Below, piece by piece: positions 54,342 through 63,983 of a stretch of 64,000 nt of DNA (its first letter is position 1; every line of letters starts with the position of its first letter). Source of the DNA: Melioribacteraceae bacterium (GTDB lineage Bacteria > Bacteroidota > Ignavibacteria > Ignavibacteriales > Melioribacteraceae); the NCBI GenBank assembly GCA_027030245.1, contig JALVFE010000010.1, positions 1 through 64,000 on the forward strand, read 5' to 3'. Both the position numbers and the translations under genes were made by a program. The notes under the pieces were generated by a model. It did not search any database. It saw only the letters and a program-made list of their open reading frames with translations, and had not been told where the DNA came from.

Positions 54342-57300
54342 GAACTAATCGGACTATATTAGAATTGAGACAAGTAATTGCCTTATACCGTTTCTGAAAC
54401 GGTATAAGAACTAATCGGACTATATTAGAATTGAGACTAACAATCAATTCTAAATTAACTGTAAAAACTGCAGCCAGAACTAATCGGACTATATTAGAAT
54501 TGAGACTTAAAAATGGAAAAGAAAATCATCAAACAAATCAGAACTAATCGGACTATATTAGAATTGAGACAGCAAACTGCGGATCGAAAAGCGTTCCGTT
54601 CCGCAAGAACTAATCGGACTATATTAGAATTGAGACTCCCCAATGCGTATCTCTTACCGCGGCTCCGTCTTTGAACTAATCGGACTATATTAGAATTGAG
54701 ACACGGATCCGAATTGTAAGGATATTCAGCGCCGTCCAGAACTAATCGGACTATATTAGAATTGAGACCTCGTTAAGTTTCGATAAGTGAAGCGCATATT
54801 GGAACTAATCGGACTATATTAGAATTGAGACGCGTTTTGTAAATTTGACATGGGCAATGCTCCTAGAACTAATCGGACTATATTAGAATTGAGACAATTC
54901 TTCAAGCTTTTCGTCCGCTTCCGGATTATCGGAGAACTAATCGGACTATATTAGAATTGAGACCTTTATATTGTCTCCATCTATAAATCTTGCTTTTTCT
55001 GAACTAATCGGACTATATTAGAATTGAGACTGATTCTGCGTTAGCATATCTCTTCTCCTTTCTTTTGGAACTAATCGGACTATATTAGAATTGAGACCGC
55101 AAAGTAAAGGATATTTTATTTAATATCCTTTACGAACTAATCGGACTATATTAGAATTGAGACACGTCTTCTAAAGATAAAAGCGAATTTTTTAATAAAG
55201 AACTAATCGGACTATATTAGAATTGAGACCGAATTTATTCTTGTCTAAAATTAAGACTTTTGACCGAACTAATCGGACTATATTAGAATTGAGACATATC
55301 CTTTACCTTCTTTGCTCTATTAAATAGAGCAAAGAGAACTAATCGGACTATATTAGAATTGAGACCAGGTTTGTACTTTCATCTTTCCCTCCTTTAATTA
55401 AGAACTAATCGGACTATATTAGAATTGAGACTATTTACAATCCTTCGGGTTTCGCTTATATTTGTGAACTAATCGGACTATATTAGAATTGAGACTCACA
55501 ATCTATCCATTCGCCTTCTAATCCGGCATCTTCAGAACTAATCGGACTATATTAGAATTGAGACCGGCTTTCAAATCCCCAAAGTTCATTACAAAATTTG
55601 AACTAATCGGACTATATTAGAATTGAGACTCATTTTGACTGAACATAACTTCAGCCAAAATGCTGGGAACTAATCGGACTATATTAGAATTGAGACAATG
55701 TATAAATTGCTCATAAGCAAAGAAGAGAAACGAGAACTAATCGGACTATATTAGAATTGAGACTCCATCAAGCACATTGTTCTGCTTAATAGACTCAAGA
55801 ACTAATCGGACTATATTAGAATTGAGACTCGAAGCATGTTAGAAACTAATAAATAATGGCATAGAACTAATCGGACTATATTAGAATTGAGACAGTCTTT
55901 TTTGCTTTTTGGTGCATCTTTTGGATAAGGAACTAATCGGACTATATTAGAATTGAGACTCTTTCCATTTAGCGTCAATAAAACCGGATAATCAAGTGGA
56001 ACTAATCGGACTATATTAGAATTGAGACGTCATTAATAAAATCAACAAAAGCAGATATTTTTTGGAACTAATCGGACTATATTAGAATTGAGACGGTGAT
56101 TCCATATTTCTTATTTTCATTGCTCCTCCAGAACTAATCGGACTATATTAGAATTGAGACGGCGGAGAGCAAAAATTAAAGGGCTTCTTTATGAAGGAAC
56201 TAATCGGACTATATTAGAATTGAGACTCAGGTTCTTAACCATTTCTTGTATTTTACGATATTCGAACTAATCGGACTATATTAGAATTGAGACCTTTCTT
56301 CCGCTTTCGCTCTTGCCTCGTCCGAAGCTTGAACTAATCGGACTATATTAGAATTGAGACGACAAGTTTCTAATCCATATTATATTGTCTTTAAGGAACT
56401 AATCGGACTATATTAGAATTGAGACCGGCCACAAATAGACAAAACCCGCTCAACCGGGCGGGAACTAATCGGACTATATTAGAATTGAGACTGTATTTTT
56501 AGATATTCCTTCACCAAATTTTGGTGTTCAGAACTAATCGGACTATATTAGAATTGAGACTTACTTTTTTCTTTATTTTCTTTTTACTCGATTTGGCGAG
56601 AACTAATCGGACTATATTAGAATTGAGACTAAGTGCTTCAATGCAGTGAATATGATTCCTTGAGTGAACTAATCGGACTATATTAGAATTGAGACGATTA
56701 TATTTCTTACAGTAGTGTAGGAAAGGTACGGAACTAATCGGACTATATTAGAATTGAGACGCGAAGTGAGCGATATGCCTTGTAGGGTCAAAAAAGAGAA
56801 CTAATCGGACTATATTAGAATTGAGACTGTTTTTAATGCTCACCTTATCACCAACTTTGAAAATTGGGAACTAATCGGACTATATTAGAATTGAGACTGT
56901 TGCCATCTTCGTCGAACTCTAACTTTTCGAGATCGAAGAACTAATCGGACTATATTAGAATTGAGACTCTTGGTAAGTTGAGAAATTGATAAACCGATGA
57001 ATGGAACTAATCGGACTATATTAGAATTGAGACCTTCGGAAGCCGTTTTGTTGTATTTTGCGACCAATGAACTAATCGGACTATATTAGAATTGAGACTG
57101 CTTTTGCACGGTTACCCGCGTTCTTACTTCCACGAACTAATCGGACTATATTAGAATTGAGACTAGTAGTTTCCTTTTCAACTATTTTTAAATACCGTTG
57201 AACTAATCGGACTATATTAGAATTGAGACTAAGATAAAAAACATTATACCAAAGTTTTGTTTCACAGAACTAATCGGACTATATTAGAATTGAGACTCCA

Positions 57301-59093
57301 CTTAATTATATCTAGTGGAAACTTAATTAAAGAAGAACTAATCGGACTATATTAGAATTGAGACAGAATTAATCGTTGATAACATTTCTTCCTTTTTCTT
57401 GGAACTAATCGGACTATATTAGAATTGAGACAATGTTGCCTATTTTGATGTGTGGTATTTTGTTCCGGAACTAATCGGACTATATTAGAATTGAGACAGA
57501 GATAATTAAAGATATTGAAGATAAAAAGAATGAGTACTAATCGGACTATATTAGAATTGAGACGGGGGAAGATGTATTTTAATATAAGTTCATCTTCCGT
57601 ACTAATCGGACTATATTAGAATTGAGACTTTTTCAGAACAATGTTTCTTAATTCTTGCCTTGTTAGTACTAATCGGACTATATTAGAATTGAGACTAAGT
57701 TAAAATTTTCATTTTCTTCTCCTTTTAATTGTACTAATCGGACTATATTAGAATTGAGACAATTGTTCTCTATAATGAAGTAAATTAGCGAATTCAGTAC
57801 TAATCGGACTATATTAGAATTGAGACTCGTAAGATGTGAATTTAATACTATCATTAAGAAAGGGTACTAATCGGACTATATTAGAATTGAGACTTATTTT
57901 TATTGATAAATAAGTTAATTGCGATTACAAGTACTAATCGGACTATATTAGAATTGAGACTCGTATGAAGTAAAACGAATTGAATCATTGAGAAAATCGT
58001 ACTAATCGGACTATATTAGAATTGAGACCAGAAATAGTTGAACTAAATAACTTTGCCGATCTTCAGTACTAATCGGACTATATTATAATTGAGACTTTCA
58101 TTTTACCCTCCTTGCCGAATTTTTTGCCCGGTGTACTAATCGGACTATAATAGAATTGAAACTCGTCTTCAACTCGCTCAATCCAAATTTGATAGTCATT
58201 GTACTAATCGGACTATAATAGAATTGAAACGCAACGTCTTTCTTCGCAACTGTGACGCCGTTGCTTGCGTACTAATCGGACTATAATAGAATTGAAACGG
58301 TTTAATTTCTCATATTTCAAAACTTTTGGAGTCAGTACTAATCGGACTATAATAGAATTGAAACTAATTACTCCTTGAAATTTGTTATAGAATTAGTTAG
58401 TACTAATCGGACTATAATAGAATTGAAACTTTGTTTCCATTATAAATCTTCCTTGTTTGTTGTTGTACTAATCGGACTATAATAGAATTGAAACCTGGTG
58501 TTGGGCTGCCCCATGTTTCTCCATATAATTAGCGTACTAATCGGACTATAATAGAATTGAAACTACGATTTTTCGATCGCGGCGTTTACCACCGCCTTAA
58601 GTACTAATCGGACTATAATAGAATTGAAACAATTTAGAAATTTTTGTGCCGTCCGGCCGATCCACGGTACTAATCGGACTATAATAGAATTGAAACCAAC
58701 TTAGGGAGATTTCCCAACAATCTTGTAAGCTCTGTACTAATCGGACTATAATAGAATTGAAACTACGATTTTTCGATCGCGGCGTTTACCACCGCCTTAA
58801 GTACTAATCGGACTATAATAGAATTGAAACCCATTTTAATATCAATCGGAGTACCTTCGAGGATTTGGTACTAATCGGACTATAATAGAATTGAAACAGC
58901 TATAAACTTATCAAGTCCATCCGGCTCTGGAGATTGTACTAATCGGACTATATTAGAATTGAAACTCAATTATCCAGACCGACAAAACACCTTAGAATTA
59001 TGTACTAATCGGACTATATTAGAATTGAAACAGTATTTTTTCTATTTAAGACTAAAAATTAAATATAGTACTAATCGGACTATATTAGAATTG
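54342..59093 (+). CRISPR. CRISPR array, 71 complete repeats plus one truncated repeat
   Basis: Thirty-base repeats of the form G(A/T)ACTAATCGGACTATA..AGAATTGA(G/A)AC, with spacers of 33-40 nt (mostly 35-37). The 3' end matches the ATTGAAAC-type 5' handle of crRNAs in type I-B and III systems, so transcription runs left to right. The repeats fall in ordered blocks. Repeats 1-48 (54342-57497) begin GAAC and end GAGAC. Repeats 49-57 begin GTAC and end GAGAC. Repeats 58-69 (from 58133) read TATAATAG and end GAAAC. Repeats 70-71 read TATATTAG and end GAAAC. The truncated 72nd keeps 26 bases. Spacers at 58564 and 58764 are identical. cas6 lies 4 kb downstream. Confidence 0.99.
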
Positions 59094-59705
59094 TCCCGAT
59101 ACGACCCGATAAATAGAACGAATCGGGATCCCGACATAGCACTATTTATCGCCTTGAAGTCGGGAAGACGGGTTAGTGCTTGTTTGATTTATGATAGGAA
59201 AATATTTCTGTACTAATCGGACTATGCCGCAGGCATCGCTTCGGGATATTAGAATTGTCGAGCCGGAAGGCTATTTAGGATTCGGCGAGATCCCGACATA
59301 GCACTACAATCGCCTTGACGTCGGGAAAACGGGTTGGTGCCCGTTTGATGAAAGTGTTCTTTGCTAATCGGACTATGCCGCAGGCATCCCTTTGGTTATT
59401 AGAATTGTCGAGCCGGAAGGCTATTTAGGATTCGGCGAGATCCCGACATAGTACTTCTTATCGCCTAGAAGTCGGGTTGGTGCCCGTTTGATTTAATATG
59501 TGAAATTGTTCATTACTAATCGGACTATGCCAAAGCAGAATTGTCGAGCCGGAAGGCTGTTTAGGATTCGGCGAGATCCCGACATCGTACTACTTATCGC
59601 CTTGACGTCGGGAAGACGGGTTGGTGCCCGTTTGATTTATTATGTGAAATTGTTCTTTGCTAATCGGACTATGCCGCAGGCATCCCTTTGGGATATTAGA
59701 ATTGT
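59094..59705 (+). repeat. Decayed CRISPR-repeat modules of 142-152 bp
   Basis: Units begin at about 59068, 59210, 59361, 59513 and 59657. Each starts with the left part of the CRISPR repeat (CTAATCGGACTAT). In units 2, 3 and 5 this is followed by a double mini-hairpin and then the right part (ATTAGAATTG). The next ~100 bp are shared between units and fold: AGCCGGAAGGCT, TCCCGAC...GTCGGGA and ACGGG-TTGGTG-CCCGT. The fifth unit ends after the repeat. No reading frame is convincing. Confidence 0.85.
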
Positions 59706-59746
59706 AATAAATTAATGTTAAGTACTCAACAACAAGGGGTAAAGTA

Positions 59747-60154
59747 ATGGAGAAAGTTGTAAGAACAAGCGAAAAAGATTGGTTGGAAAAAGCGCTTAAG
59801 CTATATTTGGAGAAAAAGCCATTTAAATTTATAGATGATGCAAATCTAAAATTCACCGAAGATGATTTAATGTCAGCGGTGAAATTAATACGCGCTGCAA
59901 AATTAAAGGGTGTGGTTTCTTGGCAACGGATAGTTGGTGTACTTGCCGGAATAGGAATTACTGGTGTTGGAGTTTGGATGATAGCGGCAGCAATTGCAGA
60001 TCCTGAACCAACGTCAAAGCTTGGTTTATTAATTGGCGGTGGAATTATTCTTGCTCTAACTGGTTCTTGGGGTATACTCACAGCAATTGGTATGAAGTTT
60101 TCAGTGGCTGCTAAGTCGCCCAAAGGACATGTATTCGTAATTAAACCTGAATAA
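59747..60154 (+). CDS. Small membrane protein, function unknown
   Basis: A 135-residue protein. The N-terminal half is cytoplasmic and helical (DWLEKALKLYLEKKPFKFI). Two membrane helices follow (RIVGVLAGIGITGVGVWMI and LGLLIGGGIILALTGSWGI), with a short tail. I do not recognise a family. It lies just after the decayed CRISPR modules and 67 bp before a DUF1232 gene on the same strand. An AAGGGG-like Shine-Dalgarno precedes the ATG. Confidence 0.65.
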   Translation: MEKVVRTSEKDWLEKALKLYLEKKPFKFIDDANLKFTEDDLMSAVKLIRAAKLKGVVSWQRIVGVLAGIGITGVGVWMIAAAIADPEPTSKLGLLIGGGIILALTGSWGILTAIGMKFSVAAKSPKGHVFVIKPE

Positions 60155-60221
60155 AACATATATAATAAAAATCAGTTTAACTTTAAAATTAATAGTATAA
60201 AAAATAAAAAAAGGAAAAACC

Positions 60222-60572
60222 ATGGATAATTCAACTGGAGATTACAGCAACGAATATAGTGAAGAGTCTTTTTGGAAGAAGGCGAAGCAATTTGCAATAG
60301 TTGCAGGCAAAGAAATAATTGAAAAAGCTTTAATTCTTTATTATTGTCTTATCGATCCTGACACTCCGGCAAGGGCTAAAACAATTATTACAGGGGCGCT
60401 TGGTTATTTTATATCGCCAGTGGATGCAATACCAGACACTACCCCTATTGTCGGTTACTCTGACGATCTTGGTGTACTTGCCATTGTATTATCTTTGGCA
60501 ATTGTAGCCGCACATATAAAACCTGAACATAAAAAAAAGGCACAAGAAAAAATCAAAGTATGGTTCGGTTAA
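60222..60572 (+). CDS. DUF1232 (YkvA-like) membrane protein
   Basis: A 116-residue protein with the DUF1232 signature: GALGYFISPVDAIPDTTPIVGYSDDLGVLAI, which forms a hydrophobic hairpin. The N-terminus is helical and charged. The family is widespread, small and without an established role. AAGGA precedes the start. It may be co-transcribed with the preceding small membrane protein. Confidence 0.85.
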   Translation: MDNSTGDYSNEYSEESFWKKAKQFAIVAGKEIIEKALILYYCLIDPDTPARAKTIITGALGYFISPVDAIPDTTPIVGYSDDLGVLAIVLSLAIVAAHIKPEHKKKAQEKIKVWFG

Positions 60573-60961
60573 TATATTTCTCAAAATCTCTTGGCTTCAA
60601 AAAAATAGTTAAATAAGCACATAACTATTATCTAAGCTGAGCATAAAGAATTTTTGTAATTTTATAAATTAATATATTCATTAAATTCTTTATTGAATTT
60701 GAGATTTATGTTGGTTTAATCCCTGTTACTACTCACGTTCGCGTAACGTGGCAGGACTATCATGATTTATAATAATAAAGCTATTTCTTATCAAACAAAA
60801 TTCTTTTTAAATTCATGTGCAACTAATGATTATAGAGGTATTCGTTATATCAAAATCAATATTTATTTACCACAAAAGATTTCTTATTGAAAAGGAAGAA
60901 CGGGTATCTTTCTTGCGTGCTTCAAAACCAAAGACTTCGAATAAAACCAGGAAAAAATAAA
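60573..60961. other. Intergenic stretch with one small hairpin
   Basis: AT-rich. CACGTT-CGCGT-AACGTG at 60734-60750 forms a 6-bp hairpin in otherwise plain DNA. No gene is seen. Confidence 0.4.
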
Positions 60962-61396
60962 ATGGCTTATCTGGAAATCTCAACGAATGAACTCGCAAAA
61001 ATAATTACAAGTTATTTGGATAGTAATATATCAAATGTTAAAGGATTAACAAATGGATTTTCTTTTGAAGTAGAACTTGGTATTAGATTATTACCTAAAT
61101 CAATTCCCTTAAAATTGGTTTTTACCGAATTCGATGAGGAAAATGAAATTATAATATTTGAGATATTACCGAACAGCAATAGTAAAATTCTTAAAAAAGG
61201 ATTCGTAAAAATTTTAAAAGCCATTTCAAATTTAATACCCGAAGACGAACTTCCGGAAGGTGTATGGATAGAACAAAATTTTTTATTTATTAATCCAGCT
61301 GAAATGATTGAAACCCCAGGCATAGAAGTCACTGTTTTAGATGTAAAATTAAAATCAAAAAAACTTCAAATTAGTTTTGAGATTGAAAGTGAGTGA
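60962..61396 (+). CDS. Hypothetical protein
   Basis: The start is set at the ATG at 60962, preceded by AGGAAAAAATAAA, giving 144 residues. The TTG at 60887 would add an unlikely basic leader. The protein has mixed strands and helices (LEISTNELAKIITSYLD, SFEVELGIRLLPKSIPLKL) and resembles a small ligand- or lipid-binding domain, but I cannot assign a family. Its end overlaps the start of a small membrane-protein frame at 61389. Confidence 0.6.
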   Translation: MAYLEISTNELAKIITSYLDSNISNVKGLTNGFSFEVELGIRLLPKSIPLKLVFTEFDEENEIIIFEILPNSNSKILKKGFVKILKAISNLIPEDELPEGVWIEQNFLFINPAEMIETPGIEVTVLDVKLKSKKLQISFEIESE

Positions 61397-61544
61397 TAAA
61401 ATATTTGAACTATGTGTAAATTTTCTTGAATGGTTAGCTAAAAAATTGGGAATTTCGTATGAACAACTTAATGTAATTTTGTTTGTTTTTTTAATGCCTG
61501 CTTTATTTTTATTACTATTAATATTACTAATCATTAAATGTTAG
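61389..61544 (+). CDS. Small single-span membrane protein, 51 residues
   Basis: A GTG start overlaps the end of the preceding gene (GTGAGTGA), suggesting translational coupling. The N-terminal part is amphipathic (IFELCVNFLEWLAKKLGISYEQ), followed by one long membrane helix (VILFVFLMPALFLLLLILLII). The pattern of a LA.KLG.SYE..NV segment before a membrane span recalls small proteins seen in other Bacteroidota, but I cannot name a family or function. Confidence 0.5.
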   Translation: MSDKIFELCVNFLEWLAKKLGISYEQLNVILFVFLMPALFLLLLILLIIKC

Positions 61545-62156
61545 TGAAAAATTGCATAACTGAATTTTTCACCAACCTGAAATTTTGAGAAAAACACAAG
61601 AAACGAAAACCAAATGTGGAATTGTTTTTGAAACATTAATCAGAAAAACTTAACAGTTCTTGGATTAAAAGTATTCGTTATTAACCTAAAATCCGTAGGT
61701 CAACTTACCAGGTTGACCGAAGCCTGAGATCGTAGGTCAACATGCTATGTTGACCACAGTCCCAATTGATCACTAACTTGCTAAGTTGACGTTTAACAAA
61801 AGCACAGTTTTTACACTAAGTCGGTGATAAAAAAAAGTTGTTGTGAATTTGTTAAATTGACCGAAACAAATTAGTAAGTCAACCTGGCAGGTTGACCTAC
61901 AGACAATACTGAAAATTTCATAAAGATATTTTACATCAAACCTAACAACCTTCTCTTGCGCTTTTTTTTCATCTTTGCTCGGATAGTTCTTATTTCCTTA
62001 GCGCAATCCGGAGTCTATAGAAATGTTTCGGAAATGTTTCCATTGTTTCGCGTGCGTTAATTAAGAATTATTTTTGCAGAAGAAAAAATTATTAGATTGA
62101 AGTTAAATCATAACCGTTATTTCTCTATTTAAATCTGTAAAAAAGGATTTTAAATA
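61545..62156. repeat. GTCAAC palindromes in the gap before the CRISPR-linked genes
   Basis: Copies of GTAGGTCAAC...GTTGACC at 61695-61718 and 61731-61755, and GTCAACCTGGCAGGTTGAC at 61878-61896. The same family lies on the other side of the CRISPR array at 53428-54010. The rest is AT-rich without a gene. Confidence 0.75.
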
Positions 62157-63005
62157 ATGAACAAAATACAAAGAATCATAGCGGCAATTGACGCAGAATT
62201 GGAAAGAACAGGTAAAGATTATTTAACTGCGATAGAAGCAGCGGCACTTTTGGATAAGTTAAATATTTTAAAAGACAGTTCCTCCAGACCCGGCTTACCT
62301 TTGCGTAAATTATTACGCGCCGGAAAAATCCCGCATGCATATCAGAACAAAGGAAAAAATTCCAAGTGGATTATTCCGCATTCAAAAACTGGAAATAAAA
62401 ATAAATCACGGGAAATCCCCCAAAGAAATAAGAAAGTAGATTCAAAGATTAATACATTAAGTAATGTGAATGTTGAGAAAATTTCTAAATTAATCTCAAA
62501 AGCGAGAGAAAAATATAAACCGGAAAAAATCAAATACTTATTAATAGCCGAAGCCCCGCCGGATAATCTCGAAAGATTTTTTTATTATCCGGATGTCCCG
62601 AGTGCCGACTATCTTTTCTTGGGAGTGATCTCCGTGTTGTATCCGGCTGACAAAATTGAATATCTGGATAATTTTCGCAGTCCCAAATTAAAGGAAACGC
62701 TTTTGAATAAATTAAAAGACGAAGGATTTTATCTGATTGATTTATTGGATGTTCCGAAAAGTTATTATAAAGGGATTTTACAAAATGCCTCATATGGAAT
62801 GATGGAAAAAATTAAAAAAATAGCAGATAACGACACGCGCATAATATTAATTAAAGCTAACATCTATGATATTATGTACAAAAAATTAAAAACGGAAGGA
62901 CTCAATGTAATTAACAAAAGAATTGAATTTCCGGCTTCGGGAAACCAGAAAAAATTTTATGTGAATTTCAAAGACGCTCTTATAAAAGCAGAATATTTTA
63001 AATAA
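62157..63005 (+). CDS. CRISPR-adjacent two-domain protein, function unknown
   Basis: A 282-residue protein. The N-terminal ~80 residues look like a DNA-binding helical module (LTAIEAAALLDKLNILKDS, LPLRKLLRAGKIPHAYQ). A charged linker follows. The C-terminal ~165-residue domain begins with the strand-loop IKYLLIAEAPPDNLE. This loosely resembles the first motif of the uracil-DNA-glycosylase superfamily (ExP after a hydrophobic strand), but the other motifs are not evident. It precedes cas6 by 149 bp on the same strand. It may be a defence accessory or unrelated. Confidence 0.55.
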   Translation: MNKIQRIIAAIDAELERTGKDYLTAIEAAALLDKLNILKDSSSRPGLPLRKLLRAGKIPHAYQNKGKNSKWIIPHSKTGNKNKSREIPQRNKKVDSKINTLSNVNVEKISKLISKAREKYKPEKIKYLLIAEAPPDNLERFFYYPDVPSADYLFLGVISVLYPADKIEYLDNFRSPKLKETLLNKLKDEGFYLIDLLDVPKSYYKGILQNASYGMMEKIKKIADNDTRIILIKANIYDIMYKKLKTEGLNVINKRIEFPASGNQKKFYVNFKDALIKAEYFK

Positions 63006-63163
63006 GTTTATCTAACAAAAACAGATAAAATTTGATTGTATAAGTTTTTAAAATAGATTGATTATCATAACACTGTACCAAATTAAAATAAAGTTATTTG
63101 AATTAAACAAAAGAAAGTTTTATATTTTAAAAGATTTCCTTTCTAAATTGTGGAGTGGGGCAC

Positions 63164-63979
63164 TTGAGATTACGATTAATCCTCCGGTTGAACGGTTCTA
63201 ACCTGATTTCTGCAAATTATAATTATTCGCTTGCCTCCGCTATTTACAAACTGCTAAATTTCGGTTCCCCCGAATTTACCGCATTTTTACACGATAACGG
63301 ATTTTTATTAAACGGCAAAAGGTATAAATTATTTACGTTTTCTTTAATCTTAAAGAATATTAAAATCTTCCGCGATGTTTTCCGGATTAACGATAATACG
63401 GTTCAACTTTTTATTTCCTCACCCAAAATTGATGATTTTATTAAAAATTTCGTTATCGGTGCTATCAGGTCTAAAGCTTTGGAGATAAAAGCAAACAACA
63501 CTCTAACCCGCTTCTATATTGAGCAAGCGGAACTTCTGCCCGAACCGAACTATTATGGAAAAATGAGATTTTTGTTACTTTCGCCGTTGGTGTTAACCAC
63601 TCTTAAAGAGAGAAACGGGGTTATGCGGCAATATTTTTACAGATATGATGACGATCCGGATGAATTGGAAGAAAAAATAAACAATAATCTTAAAAACAAA
63701 TATAAATTGGTTTACGGCAAAGATTATACCGGTAACGGAATTAAGTTTTCATGGGATAATAATTACATTAAAAGAAGAATAAACTCCGGAAAAAGAATAA
63801 GTAAAAGAATATTGATTACGCGAGAAATGGAAAACCCGGTTAGTATTGTTGCAATGCAGGCTCCGTTTTATCTTGAAGGCGATAATAAGTTGATTAAAGT
63901 CGGATACGAGTCCGGTTTCGGTGAAAAAAACTCAATGGGCTTTGGAATGGCGGCGGTTACACTCACAAACAAAAATTAA
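63164..63979 (+). CDS. cas6: CRISPR-associated endoribonuclease Cas6
   Basis: A 271-residue Cas6 with two RAMP-like ferredoxin folds. It starts LRLRLILRL and continues NYNYSLASAIYKLL, FLHDNGFLLNGKRYKLFTFS, and the C-terminal glycine-rich loop GFGEKNSMGFGMA. His in FLHDNGF is in a region often near the active site. I place the start at the TTG at 63164 because GGAG lies eight bases upstream and family members begin here; a GTG at 63155 would overlap that Shine-Dalgarno. It cuts the repeat RNA to leave the ATTGAAAC/ATTGAGAC handle. The subtype (I-B or III) cannot be set without the genes beyond the window. Confidence 0.93.
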   Translation: MRLRLILRLNGSNLISANYNYSLASAIYKLLNFGSPEFTAFLHDNGFLLNGKRYKLFTFSLILKNIKIFRDVFRINDNTVQLFISSPKIDDFIKNFVIGAIRSKALEIKANNTLTRFYIEQAELLPEPNYYGKMRFLLLSPLVLTTLKERNGVMRQYFYRYDDDPDELEEKINNNLKNKYKLVYGKDYTGNGIKFSWDNNYIKRRINSGKRISKRILITREMENPVSIVAMQAPFYLEGDNKLIKVGYESGFGEKNSMGFGMAAVTLTNKN

Positions 63980-63983
63980 TTTT

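Noticed and set aside
54253-54447. Minus-strand frame containing repeated LNSNIVRLV
   Set aside because: It is the translation of CRISPR repeats; similar frames at 56885-57067 (minus) and 58959-59216 (plus) have the same origin.
59500-59715. 71-codon plus-strand frame
   Set aside because: It lies wholly in the decayed CRISPR modules and its sequence is just those repeats translated.
59094-59746. Possibility that the right end of the array is the leader
   Set aside because: The repeat ends in ATTGAAAC/ATTGAGAC on the plus strand, which is the crRNA handle, so transcription starts on the left. The decayed repeats on the right fit a trailer.
59590-60159. 189-codon minus-strand frame
   Set aside because: It is antisense to the better-supported gene at 59747-60154, which has a proper start and clear membrane helices.
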